This document shows positions 40,973 through 49,664 of a stretch of 64,000 nt of DNA, in pieces. Position 1 is the stretch's first letter. Every line of letters begins with the position of its first letter. The DNA is from Sphaerisporangium album (GTDB lineage: Bacteria > Actinomycetota > Actinomycetes > Streptosporangiales > Streptosporangiaceae). The DNA is taken from NCBI RefSeq assembly GCF_003323745.1, contig NZ_QOIL01000021.1:117764-181763 (forward strand), written 5' to 3'. The position numbers were made by a program, and so were the translations under genes. Below the pieces are notes generated by a model. That model saw nothing but the letters and a program-made list of their open reading frames with translations, was not told the DNA's origin and searched no databases.

Positions 40973-43141
40973 TCACCCGACGGTGATCCGGTCCAGGTCG
41001 GGCGCGTTGGCGCCGTTGTTGTAGAAGCGGAGCGTGTTGGCCCCGGCGGTGAGGGAGAGGGGGACGGTGACGCTGGTGGGGCTGTACCAGTCGGTGCCGG
41101 TCACCGGCACCTCCACCCCGGCGCCGCCGTTCACGCTGACGAAGAACGAGCGGGTCCCGGAGACCTCGGCGTACACCGTGACCTGCTTGGTTCCGGCCGT
41201 GGACGCGTTGACCGTGAGCGTGGCGTAGTTGTTCGCGTTGTTGCCGATGAACCGCACCTTCGCCCCGCCCAGGCAGGTCGAGCAGCTCGCGACCGCCGCC
41301 GAGCCGTTCAGCGTGCCGTTCTCGGCCTCGACCAGCGTGGTGTCCCCGCCTGGGCCACCGCCCGGGTAACTCCCGCCGACCCACGCCTCGTCCACGCGGA
41401 GCCGCTTGTAGCGGGTCGTGTCGGTGGAGGCCGCGTGGGTGTTGACGACCTCCAGCCGGACGTACCGGGTGGTGGCCGACACGTCGACGAACTGCACGCC
41501 GCGGTGGCTGGGCAGCGTGCCGGTCTTGACCGGGCTGCCCCAGCTCGTGCCATTGCTGGACACGTAGACCCGGTAGTCGCGGATGCGGGCCGACTGCTCG
41601 GTGGCGGACCGGGCGTAGCTGACCGAGTCCTCGCGCTGGTTGACGCCGATGTACTTCACGGGCTTGGACGACCCCAGGTCGAAGTCGAGCGAGACCGGGG
41701 TGGTCTTGTTGCTGTCCCAGTACGTCAGGTAGTCGCCGTCGCCGGCGGCCGAGGCGGCGTGCCCGGAGGCCGAGGCGGTGGCGCTGACCGTGACGCCCGC
41801 GTAGACGCCCTCACGGCCGCTGCTGGTGACCTTGAAGACCGTGTCGTACGGGTCCCAGCTCGACACGCCGTTGATCGTGAGCGTGCCGTTCGCCTGGGTG
41901 AAGGCGAGCGCGGCGCCGGTGCGCAGGTTGGTCACCGAGGTGATCCGGTAGCCGTTGTCGCGCACCTGCAGCGAGCTGCCGGAGGTCGGCGGGGTGACGA
42001 CGTGGATGTAGTGCAGGTTGGGGTCGGACTTGCTGATCGTCGTCACGCCGTGGGCGCCGTTGTTCCAGAAGCCCGGCTTGAGGCCGCCGTACATGTAGCC
42101 GCCGCCCTCGGTGCCATTCAGCGACTCCCAGATCTGGTCGAGGTAGCCGTCGGCGAAGGTGTTGAACGCCTCCTGGTTCGACGGGAACCGCCCGTTGACC
42201 TGCGCGGTCTCGGCCATGAGCGCCTTGACCGAGGACCCGGCGTTGGAGATCAGCCGGCCGAGGGTGAGCTTGCGGTCGACGGACGGGTTGGAGCCGTCGT
42301 ACCACCACGCGCCGGTGGACGGGAGCTTGAAGTCGGCCTCGATCAGCCGCGGCGCCGCCGTGTAGACCGCCTGCGTGTAGTCGTAGCTCGGCGTCATGCC
42401 GGTCTTCTGCTCGTTGCTGATCATGTCCATGATCGGCGTGTCTTCGTTGTTGTTGCTGATCGTGTAGTTCGGGCGCCGCTGGTAGATCTGCTCGTACAGG
42501 TTGTGGCTCTCCCAGTACGCGTTGTCGTTGTCGATCCAGAACCCGGCGAGGTTCGGGTAGCGGTCCATGACCTCGAAGAAGTTGTCGTAGCTGAACTCCC
42601 CGAAGCCGTCGCGGGTGGTCAGGTCGACGCTGTGGCCCTTGTAGGACGAGTACGCCGAGGAGTTGAGCCAGCTTCCCGAGCTCAGCCCCTCGTTGTGCCA
42701 CTGCGGGTCGTCGGTCATGTAGAGGATGACCTTCAGGTTCTGCGCGCTCGCCGCGGTGATCAGCTCACCGAGGAAGTCGCGGCCGGTGCGGCAGCTTCCG
42801 GGGATCGAGGACGGCCACGGGCGGGCGTACCCGAGGCGGCTGTGGAAGGTGGCCAGCACGAGGTACTGCGCGTGCAGCTTCCGCGCCTCGTTCACCCAGT
42901 AGGTCGGCGTCCAGCCGCCGTTGGTGACGTCGGCCTCCCACTGGGCGCAGTTGGTGTGCTGGGGTGAGGTGCGCTCGCCCCAGTGCAGGAAGAGTCCCGC
43001 GACGGAGTTGCGCAGGTAGGTCTGGCGGGGGTTCTGGAGGTCGGCGCGCGCCGGGGTCGCGAGGCACATGCCGAGGACGAGGGACGTCACCGCGACGAGT
43101 GCCGCGGTGAGCCGTCCCCTTCGGGTCGGTGGTACGGCCAT
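40973..43141 (-). CDS. Secreted GH29-like alpha-L-fucosidase with F5/8-type and carbohydrate-binding modules
   Basis: 722 residues from ATG 43141 (GAAGGAG upstream). Signal peptide (GRLTAALVAVTSLVLGMCLA) to about residue 33. The catalytic part (about 36-400) begins VAGLFLHWGERTSPQHTNC and includes YLVLATFHSRLGY, LKVILYMTDDPQWH and LAGFWIDNDNAYW, whose Asp fits the GH29 nucleophile. After a small beta domain come an F5/8-type C domain (about 480-590, KPVKYIGVNQREDSVSY, TTRYVRLEVVNTH) and a C-terminal module (about 625-720, LVEAENGTLNGSAAV) homologous to that of the alpha-galactosidase. Assignment to GH29 rests on the N-terminal motif; a related inactive or different specificity cannot be excluded. 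Confidence 0.68.
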   Translation of the reverse strand: MAVPPTRRGRLTAALVAVTSLVLGMCLATPARADLQNPRQTYLRNSVAGLFLHWGERTSPQHTNCAQWEADVTNGGWTPTYWVNEARKLHAQYLVLATFHSRLGYARPWPSSIPGSCRTGRDFLGELITAASAQNLKVILYMTDDPQWHNEGLSSGSWLNSSAYSSYKGHSVDLTTRDGFGEFSYDNFFEVMDRYPNLAGFWIDNDNAYWESHNLYEQIYQRRPNYTISNNNEDTPIMDMISNEQKTGMTPSYDYTQAVYTAAPRLIEADFKLPSTGAWWYDGSNPSVDRKLTLGRLISNAGSSVKALMAETAQVNGRFPSNQEAFNTFADGYLDQIWESLNGTEGGGYMYGGLKPGFWNNGAHGVTTISKSDPNLHYIHVVTPPTSGSSLQVRDNGYRITSVTNLRTGAALAFTQANGTLTINGVSSWDPYDTVFKVTSSGREGVYAGVTVSATASASGHAASAAGDGDYLTYWDSNKTTPVSLDFDLGSSKPVKYIGVNQREDSVSYARSATEQSARIRDYRVYVSSNGTSWGSPVKTGTLPSHRGVQFVDVSATTRYVRLEVVNTHAASTDTTRYKRLRVDEAWVGGSYPGGGPGGDTTLVEAENGTLNGSAAVASCSTCLGGAKVRFIGNNANNYATLTVNASTAGTKQVTVYAEVSGTRSFFVSVNGGAGVEVPVTGTDWYSPTSVTVPLSLTAGANTLRFYNNGANAPDLDRITVG

Positions 43142-43171
43142 GGGGGGTGCTCCTTCAGGTGGGGGGGCAGG

Positions 43172-45142
43172 TCACGGGCCCGTTCCGGTCGGGGCGAGGG
43201 ACAGGTCGGTGGTGACCAGGACGCGGTCGAGCCGCGCCCCGTCCTCGCGGTAGGCGAAGGTGAGGGTGTGGTCGCCCGCGGCGAGGTCGTACGTCACGAG
43301 GGTGTCGGAGGCGGCGTCGTTGGTGATGTCCGCCCAGTGCCAGGAGGCTCCCGGGGCGATGTCGTTCCAGTTCACCCAGGCGCCGCCGTCGACCCTGACC
43401 CAGAACGAGTCGTCGGTGTCGGCGGGGGCGACGACCCGGCCCATGATCTTGTAGGTGCCGGCCGAGGGCACGTTCACGGTCACGGTGGCGTACCCCGAGG
43501 ACGGCGCCGACGCCTGGCTGTTGTTGCCCGGGGCGACGGTCACGTACGACCCGCCCGACGCCGCGCCGTCGGACGCCCGCTGCATCGGCGCGGTGACGGT
43601 GCCGCCTTCGGCCTCGGTCGCGACCGTGACGGCGGGGCCGGAGGGCAGCGGGGTGGAGTTCGTCGCCCTGACCCGCAGCGCGCCGCCGGTGGTGTTCGTG
43701 CTGCCCCGCACGGCGTAGCCGGCGATGCCGCTGAACCCGGCGTCGTAGGCGCTGGACGAGCCGCGCTGCGCGACCACGCCGTCCAGCACGATGTTCGACC
43801 CGTCGTCGGCGATGACCGCGGGCCGGCCGTCGTTCGAGGTGAAGCGCAGGTCGCCGCCCAGGGTGATCCCCGTCGCGTGACGGATCCAGTAGCCGTACGA
43901 CGGGCGGGGGCCGTAGTCGCGCGGCGGGTAGGTGGAGAGGAACTCGCCGGGCACGCGGGTGGCCTCGGAGGCCGGGTGCCCGCCGGGGACGGTCAGGTCG
44001 ACGTTGTCGAGCGTGATGCCCGGCCCGATGTCGACCGCCGGGGTGCCGGTGAGCGTGCTGGAGTAGTCGGAGGCGCCGACCGTGCCGGTGACCACGGGCG
44101 CGGTCAGGTTCGTCCCGGTCACGTTGCTGATGGTGATGTTCCTGATCCGGCCGGCCGGGGGCGAGCCGGGGCAGCGCCTGCGCTCGCCGATCTTCATGAA
44201 GATCGGGGAGGTGGTCTTGGTGAGCGTGACGTGGTCGTAGTGGACGTCCTCGATCACCGCGCCGTCCATGGTGACGATGCCGATGCCGGCCTTGCCCGCG
44301 CCGAGGACCGTGATGTTGTCGAACCGGAAGTCGCGGAAGTCGCCGCAGGTCTCCGAGCCGAACTGGAGGGCGTTGTTCTCGTGGGAGTACACCGTCGTGT
44401 CCCGCACCCGGACGTTGCGGCTCGTGTAGGTGTGGCCGAGGGCGTAGTCGCTCTTGAAGACCAGCGCGTCGTCGCTCGCCTCGATGCGGCTGTTCGTGAC
44501 CGTGACGTTCCAGCTGTTGATCAGGTTGATGCCGTCTCGGACGCCGGAGTCGGCGTAGACGGTCTTCAGGTCGTCGATCGTGAGGTCGTGACAGCCGTTG
44601 ATGAGAGCGCCGAAGTGGCCGCCGCGGCGGATGGTCACCCCGGTGAGGCTGACGTTGGAGCACTCGGTGAGGACGATCGCCTTGTCGGCCTGGCCGGACG
44701 ACGGATTGCCGGTGATGAGCTTGCCGTCCCCGTCGATGGTGCCGGTGCCTGTGATGTGGAAGTTGGTGATGCCGTTCCCCCACATCAGCGCGTTGTGGAA
44801 GTGGCTGTGCCCGTAGTCCTGGTAGTCGTCGTTGCCGTTGGACTCGGCGGCGTCCATCCCGCTGGACGCGGCGAGGATGACCGACCCGGAGTCGAGCCGG
44901 AGGGTGACGTCGCTCTTCAGGTGGATCGTCCGTGAGCGGTAACGGCCGGACGGGAAGACCACGATGCCGCCGCCGGCCGCGTTGGCGGCGTTGATCGCCC
45001 GGTCGATGGCGTCGTCGTCGTTGGTGGAGCCGTTGCCGGTGGCGCCGTAGTCGCGGACGTTGAACTCGGCCAGAGCCGAGGCGGGCGACTGCAGGCCCAG
45101 GGCCGTCAGCAGGAGAACCAGCAGGATGGCCGTTCTTCTCAT
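43172..45142 (-). CDS. Secreted beta-helix glycoside hydrolase (GH28-like) with C-terminal binding domain
   Basis: 656 residues from ATG 45142, one base after the previous stop. Signal peptide MRRTAILLVLLLTALGLQ. The pectinase-type right-handed beta-helix (about 28-420) starts FNVRDYGATGNGSTNDDDAI and contains GTGTIDGDGKLITGN, SGVRDGINLINSWNV, SRIEASDDALVFKSDY (the DD pair of GH28) and HENNALQFGSETCGDF. A C-terminal beta domain (about 560-650, YKIMGRVVAPADTDDSFWVRV shortened to its DTDDSFWVRV core, GDHTLTFAYREDGARLD) resembles a carbohydrate-binding module. Likely attacks galacturonan or rhamnogalacturonan outside the cell. Confidence 0.8.
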   Translation of the reverse strand: MRRTAILLVLLLTALGLQSPASALAEFNVRDYGATGNGSTNDDDAIDRAINAANAAGGGIVVFPSGRYRSRTIHLKSDVTLRLDSGSVILAASSGMDAAESNGNDDYQDYGHSHFHNALMWGNGITNFHITGTGTIDGDGKLITGNPSSGQADKAIVLTECSNVSLTGVTIRRGGHFGALINGCHDLTIDDLKTVYADSGVRDGINLINSWNVTVTNSRIEASDDALVFKSDYALGHTYTSRNVRVRDTTVYSHENNALQFGSETCGDFRDFRFDNITVLGAGKAGIGIVTMDGAVIEDVHYDHVTLTKTTSPIFMKIGERRRCPGSPPAGRIRNITISNVTGTNLTAPVVTGTVGASDYSSTLTGTPAVDIGPGITLDNVDLTVPGGHPASEATRVPGEFLSTYPPRDYGPRPSYGYWIRHATGITLGGDLRFTSNDGRPAVIADDGSNIVLDGVVAQRGSSSAYDAGFSGIAGYAVRGSTNTTGGALRVRATNSTPLPSGPAVTVATEAEGGTVTAPMQRASDGAASGGSYVTVAPGNNSQASAPSSGYATVTVNVPSAGTYKIMGRVVAPADTDDSFWVRVDGGAWVNWNDIAPGASWHWADITNDAASDTLVTYDLAAGDHTLTFAYREDGARLDRVLVTTDLSLAPTGTGP

Positions 45143-45143
45143 G

Positions 45144-46973
45144 TCACGCCACCTCTATGTAGTCGAGGTTGGGGCACCCGCCGGCGGTGGTGGCGGTGAG
45201 CCGGATCGTGTTGGAGCCCGCGGTGAGCGGGACGGTGAGCGTGTCCGTCACCCAGGTGGTCCAGGCGCCGGTCCCGGTGTAGTCGCGGGTGGCCACCGTG
45301 GCGCCGTTGACGGCGACGGCCATGGGCCGGTTGGTGGTGGTGCCGTTGGCGTACCGGATGCGCAGCGTCCTGCCGCCCGCGGCGGCGGCCGGCACGGTGA
45401 ACTCGACATGGCTGCCGGCGACGTTGTCGGCGTTGACGAAGCCGGTGCCGCTGAACCCGGCGTGGTTGGACTCCACGACGCCCTGCGAGATCGTCGCGTT
45501 CTCCGCCTCGTACCGGTCGGCGGGGGGCGGCTGGCTGTTCGATATGTCCTTGCCGTTGACCGAGACGCTCGTCAGCACCAGGTCGTCGACGTAGTTCACG
45601 ATCGGCGTGGCCGTCGCGACGCGGGTGAACGTGCTGTTGGTGATCGTCACGTTCTTGATGTGGTCGCTGGATCGGCCGTCGAGGTCGAACGCCTGGTCCG
45701 CGCCGTCGATCGTGATCTGGTCGGCGGTGAAGTTCTGCACCACCGGCGGCAGCGAGCCACTCGTCTCGTAGTTGAGCGTGATGTAGAGCGCGGCGCGGTC
45801 CAGGTTCCTGCCGGTGAAGCGCCGCAGGTGCACGCCGTCGACGAAACCGCCCCGGTTGAAGCTGGTCTTGACGTACAGGGCGTACTTGCACGGGTAGCGT
45901 CCCGGGAAGTCGGCCGGGTTGACCTGGCAGTCCTCCGCGAAGACGTTCCGTACGCCGCCCGACATCTCACTGCCGATCGTGATGCCACCCCACCGGCCGC
46001 TGAACTTGCAGTTGCGGACCACGATGTTCTGGCTCGGCTTGTTGACGCGGCGCCCGTCGCGGTCGCGGCCCGACTTGACCGGAATGCAGTCGTCGTTGGT
46101 GTCGAAGGCGCAGTCGTGGATGTGGACGTCGGTGCAGGAGTCGGGGTCGACCCCGTCGCCCTGCGAGTTGGTGGTGCGGAAGGTGACGTTCCGCACGGTC
46201 ACGTTCGTGCAGTACACCGGGTGCAGCGACCACATCGCCGGGTTGGTCAGCGTGACGCCCTCGACCAGGACGTTCGTGCAGTTGTAGAAGCCGATCATGT
46301 TGGGGCGCAGGGTCTGGCCCTCGCCGAACTGCCGCTGGGACACGGGGGTGTCGTCCGCGCCGTACTGCCGGAGCCGGTCACGCGACGCGCCGCCGCTGCC
46401 CATCGACGACCAGTCGCCGGAGGTCGCGTTGCCGTTGATCGTGCCCGTGCCGGAGATCGCGATGTTGGTCTTGCCGTTGGCGTAGATGAAGGGCGAGAAG
46501 TTGTAGCACTCGATCCCTTCCCAGCGGGTGAACACGGTGGGCATGTACGAGCCGTGGTCCGTACGGAAGCGGATGGTGCCGTTGACCTGCAGACGGACGT
46601 TGGACAGCATATGGATCTTGCCGGTCCTGAACGTCCCGGACGGCACCAGTACGGTCCCGCCTCCGGCGGCGTTGCACGCGACGATGGCGTCGCGGAAGGC
46701 GGAAGTGCAGTCGGTGCTGTTGTCGCCGGCCGCGCCGTAGCCGGTGATGTCGAAGGTCCGGTTGGGGAAGGCCGGGGGCACGATCCTCGCCAGGATCGCG
46801 GGGACCTGGTCCCACGGGGACGCGAGCAGCGCGGCCCGCGCGGCGGTGCCGGAGCCCGGACGGGCGACGGAGATGGCACTCGCGCCAGCGGCCGAGTTCA
46901 CCGACACCGGCAGCAGGGCGCCGCCCGCGACCGCGCCGGTGATCCTCAGGAAGTCACGTCGGGAAGAACGCAT
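45144..46973 (-). CDS. Tat-exported polygalacturonase-like GH28 enzyme with C-terminal CBM35-like module
   Basis: 609 residues from ATG 46973 with AGGAGG upstream. Twin-arginine signal SSRRDFLRITGAVAGG. The beta-helix (about 70-475) has TFDITGYGAAGDNSTDC, GTGTINGNATSGDW, GDGVDPDSCTDV, FDTNDDCIPVKSGRD (catalytic Asp group) and GRWGGITIGSEMSGGV in place of the classic GHG-SIGS loop, a variation common in rhamnogalacturonan/exo-polygalacturonases. A Pro linker leads to the CBM35-like module (about 485-609, YEAENATISQGVVESNH, GFSGTGFVNADNV). Tat export implies folding, perhaps metal loading, before secretion. Confidence 0.85.
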   Translation of the reverse strand: MRSSRRDFLRITGAVAGGALLPVSVNSAAGASAISVARPGSGTAARAALLASPWDQVPAILARIVPPAFPNRTFDITGYGAAGDNSTDCTSAFRDAIVACNAAGGGTVLVPSGTFRTGKIHMLSNVRLQVNGTIRFRTDHGSYMPTVFTRWEGIECYNFSPFIYANGKTNIAISGTGTINGNATSGDWSSMGSGGASRDRLRQYGADDTPVSQRQFGEGQTLRPNMIGFYNCTNVLVEGVTLTNPAMWSLHPVYCTNVTVRNVTFRTTNSQGDGVDPDSCTDVHIHDCAFDTNDDCIPVKSGRDRDGRRVNKPSQNIVVRNCKFSGRWGGITIGSEMSGGVRNVFAEDCQVNPADFPGRYPCKYALYVKTSFNRGGFVDGVHLRRFTGRNLDRAALYITLNYETSGSLPPVVQNFTADQITIDGADQAFDLDGRSSDHIKNVTITNSTFTRVATATPIVNYVDDLVLTSVSVNGKDISNSQPPPADRYEAENATISQGVVESNHAGFSGTGFVNADNVAGSHVEFTVPAAAAGGRTLRIRYANGTTTNRPMAVAVNGATVATRDYTGTGAWTTWVTDTLTVPLTAGSNTIRLTATTAGGCPNLDYIEVA

Positions 46974-46984
46974 GGGGGAGCCTC

Positions 46985-48187
46985 CTAGCCGATCGTGATG
47001 TTGTCGAGGTTGGGGCCGCCGTTCGCCGTGGTCCCGGTGGTCCTGATCGTGTTGGCGCCCGCCTTGAGCGGGACCGTCACGGTCGAGGTCTGCCACGTCG
47101 TCCACGCGCCCGTGCCGGGGAACGCCTTCGCGCCGGCCACGAGCGCGCCGTTGACCGTGATGTCCATCGGCCGGTTGACGGAGGTGCCGTTGGCGTACCG
47201 CAGGGTGAGGGTGGCGTTGCCCGCCTGCGCCGCGTTGACGGCGAACTGGGCGTATCCCCCCACCGCGTTGTCGAAGTTGACGAACCCCGTGCCGGTGAAG
47301 CCCGCGTGGTTGGACTCCACCACGCCGCCCGAGATCGTCGCGTCCTCGGCCTCGTGGCGGACGGGGGCCGACGAGACGAGCTGGTACGCCCGCATGTTGG
47401 TGAGCAGCAGGTAGCAGTCCTGCAACGAGCCGGAGGTGTCGCCGAGCGAGCGGTAGATGCCCCACTTGGGACGGACCCGGTCGGCCAGCCAGGTGTCCAC
47501 GCCGGTGGCCGTGGAGTCCACCACCGTCGTGCCGGCGTCGCGCACGACGAACCGCAGCGAGCCGTCCGCGTCGCCGATCTTGACCTCGACCTCGACGTCG
47601 ATCCACTTGTTCTGCAGCGGCGTGAGCGGGGTCTGGCCGACGATCTTGTCCGAGGTGAAGGCGTTCAGCTCGATCATCGGGGTGCCGCCCTGCCGCCGCA
47701 GCGACATCGTCATGATCGGCAGGGTGCCGGTGCCGGGCTGCTTGAGCTGCATGATGTGGGTGAAGGTCGTGGTGGCCTTCAGCGAGCCCGGGATGTACAT
47801 GGAGTAGGTGAACCGCCAGGTCTCGCCGTACTTCATCACCAGGTACGGGCCCCCGGCCGGGGTGCGCATGCCGGTGACCTCCTGGCGCTGCCGGTCGGTC
47901 ATGGTGTCGCGGTCGACCAGGTGCATGGTGAAGCGGAAGTCGTCGCCCTGCGGGAAGATGTGCGGCTGCCCGGCGGGGTGGGAGTCGGCGCGGTCGTCCT
48001 CGATGGTCTCGAACGCGTCCAGGCCGTCCCGGCTCGCGCTCGGAGACCAGCGGAGCTGCCAGGCGGCGGCCGCCTGCCGACCGGCCAGGTGCTGAACGGC
48101 CGCCTGCCGACCGGTCGTCGCGGACGCGGGGGCCGCCGTGGCGAGGAGCGCGAGGGCGCACAGGGTGACGAGTGGACGGGGCCTCAT
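46985..48187 (-). CDS. Secreted jelly-roll protein, probable polysaccharide lyase, with CBM35-like module
   Basis: 400 residues; ATG 48187 overlaps the upstream stop (ATGA). Signal peptide MRPRPLVTLCALALLATAAP. The central part (about 45-260) looks like a concanavalin-type beta-sandwich lyase: DAFETIEDDRADSHPAG, DDFRFTMHLVDRDTM, YLVMKYGETWRFTYSMYIPG, then THIMQLKQPG, NKWIDVEVEVKIGDADGS and RPKWGIYRSLGD. Heparin-lyase-I-like and several PL families share this pattern; I cannot name the family. The C-terminal 120 residues are the CBM35-like module (EAEDATISGGVVESNHAG). Pectin or rhamnogalacturonan is the likely substrate from context. Confidence 0.6.
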   Translation of the reverse strand: MRPRPLVTLCALALLATAAPASATTGRQAAVQHLAGRQAAAAWQLRWSPSASRDGLDAFETIEDDRADSHPAGQPHIFPQGDDFRFTMHLVDRDTMTDRQRQEVTGMRTPAGGPYLVMKYGETWRFTYSMYIPGSLKATTTFTHIMQLKQPGTGTLPIMTMSLRRQGGTPMIELNAFTSDKIVGQTPLTPLQNKWIDVEVEVKIGDADGSLRFVVRDAGTTVVDSTATGVDTWLADRVRPKWGIYRSLGDTSGSLQDCYLLLTNMRAYQLVSSAPVRHEAEDATISGGVVESNHAGFTGTGFVNFDNAVGGYAQFAVNAAQAGNATLTLRYANGTSVNRPMDITVNGALVAGAKAFPGTGAWTTWQTSTVTVPLKAGANTIRTTGTTANGGPNLDNITIG

Positions 48188-49593
48188 CGCGACACCACCT
48201 TGCCGTTGACCTGCACGTTGGTGAGCGTCACGTTGTCGGCGTTGCTGATCGACACCGAGCCGCTGTCCATGTGGGTGAAGGTGCTGTTGCTGACGGCGAC
48301 GTTCCTGATATGGCTGGCGCTCGACCCGGAGAGCTTGATCGAGTACGGCGAGGTGTCGATGACCAGGCCGTCCACGGTGATGTTCTGGATGGTCGGGTTG
48401 ACGATCGGGCCGTAGCCGGGGCCGGTCAGGCTGTAGTTCATGTCGATGTAGAACCCGCCCCTGTCGCACGGGCCGCCGGTGAGGTTCCGCACGTGGACCC
48501 CGTCCACGACCCCGCCGCGCCGGTTGTTGGTCTTGATGTAGACGGCGTAGAACGAGTGGTAGCTCGACCCTGCCTGGATCCTGTTGTCGCGCGCGAAGAC
48601 GTTGCGCACGCCGCCGGACATCTCGCTGCCCACGGTGATCGCGCCCCACCGGCCGAGGTAGGTGTTGTTCTCGATGACGATGTTCTCGCTGGGCACGCCG
48701 ACCCTGCGGCCGTCGGTGTCCCGGCCGGACTTGATGACCGTGCCGTCGTCGCCGGTGTCGAAGGTGCACCCGGTGATGTGGACGTCCGCGCTGCTCTCGG
48801 GGTCGCAGCCGTCCACCATCGCGCCCCGGCTGTAGACCTTGACGTTGCGCACGGTGACGTTGCGCGACAGCACCGGATGGATGGTCCACATGGCCGGATT
48901 CCGGATGTTCAGGTCCTCGACCAGGATGTTCGCGCAGTCGTAGAACTGGATCATGTTCGGCTTGAGGTAGTGCCCGTCGCCGAACCTGCGCTGGTCGACC
49001 GGCACGCCGTCGACCGCCATCTGCTGCAGCCGGTCCCAGTCGGGCCCGCGCTGGTCGTCGAAGCCGAACCACGGCCCGGCCGCCGCGTTGCCGTCGATCG
49101 TGCCGGGGCCGGTCAGGGCCACGTTCGTCTGGCCGTAGGCGTAGATGAAGGGCGAGTAGTTGTAGCACTCGATGCCCTGCCAGCGGGTGAACACGACGGG
49201 CAGGTACGACCCCGCGTCCGACCGGAACCGGATCGTGCCTCCGGCGTTGACGTGCAGGTTGACGTTGGACAGCAGGTGGATCTTGCCGGTCCGGAACTTG
49301 CCGGTGCCCGGGACGAGCACGGTCCCGCCTCCGGCGGCGTTGCACGCGGCGATGGCGTTTCGGAACGCCGGCGTGCAGTCGGTGGTGTTGTCCGGCTTGG
49401 CGCCGTAGTCGGTGATGTCGAAGGTGCGGTCGGGAAAGGTCGGAGGCGTGATCCTGGCGAGGATCGCCGGGACCTGGTCCCAGGGCGAGGCCGCCGCCGC
49501 GGATCCGTACGACGCACCGGCTCTCAGGCTGGGCAGCAGCAGGCCGCCGGCGACCACACCGCCGGTTCTGAGGAAATCTCTTCGGGATGGCAT
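48184..49593 (-). CDS. Tat-exported polygalacturonase-like GH28 enzyme
   Basis: 469 residues from ATG 49593. Twin-arginine signal PSRRDFLRTGGVVAGGLLLP. The beta-helix shows TFDITDYGAKPDNTTDC, GPGTIDGNAAAGPW, MVDGCDPESSADVHI, FDTGDDGTVIKSGRD and GRWGAITVGSEMSGGVRNV. It is a close paralogue of the gene at 45144-46973 (shared ASPWDQVPAILARI and PP-FP-RTFDIT segments) but lacks the CBM35-like module. One DD-associated Cys is replaced (DDGTVIKSG against DDCIPVKSG). First gene of the pair coupled to the jelly-roll protein. Confidence 0.83.
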   Translation of the reverse strand: MPSRRDFLRTGGVVAGGLLLPSLRAGASYGSAAAASPWDQVPAILARITPPTFPDRTFDITDYGAKPDNTTDCTPAFRNAIAACNAAGGGTVLVPGTGKFRTGKIHLLSNVNLHVNAGGTIRFRSDAGSYLPVVFTRWQGIECYNYSPFIYAYGQTNVALTGPGTIDGNAAAGPWFGFDDQRGPDWDRLQQMAVDGVPVDQRRFGDGHYLKPNMIQFYDCANILVEDLNIRNPAMWTIHPVLSRNVTVRNVKVYSRGAMVDGCDPESSADVHITGCTFDTGDDGTVIKSGRDTDGRRVGVPSENIVIENNTYLGRWGAITVGSEMSGGVRNVFARDNRIQAGSSYHSFYAVYIKTNNRRGGVVDGVHVRNLTGGPCDRGGFYIDMNYSLTGPGYGPIVNPTIQNITVDGLVIDTSPYSIKLSGSSASHIRNVAVSNSTFTHMDSGSVSISNADNVTLTNVQVNGKVVSR

Positions 49594-49620
49594 TGGGGGG
49601 ACTCCATGGTGTCGGGGGGT

Positions 49621-49655
49621 GATCGCGCGGACGGCCAGCCTCCGTCCGCGTGATC
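49621..49655 (-). terminator. Hairpin after the PQQ dehydrogenase gene
   Basis: GATCGCGCGGACGG (49621-49634) and CCGTCCGCGTGATC (49642-49655) pair with one mismatch around a 7-nt loop, 10 bp after the stop of the upstream gene and before the GH28 gene. Confidence 0.65.
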
Positions 49656-49664
49656 GGGGTGTGG

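Noticed and set aside
39447..41384. Alpha-galactosidase reading frame extended upstream to 41384
   Set aside because: The extension runs through the terminator and the out-of-frame end of the fucosidase gene; signal peptide and ribosome site fix the start at 40904.
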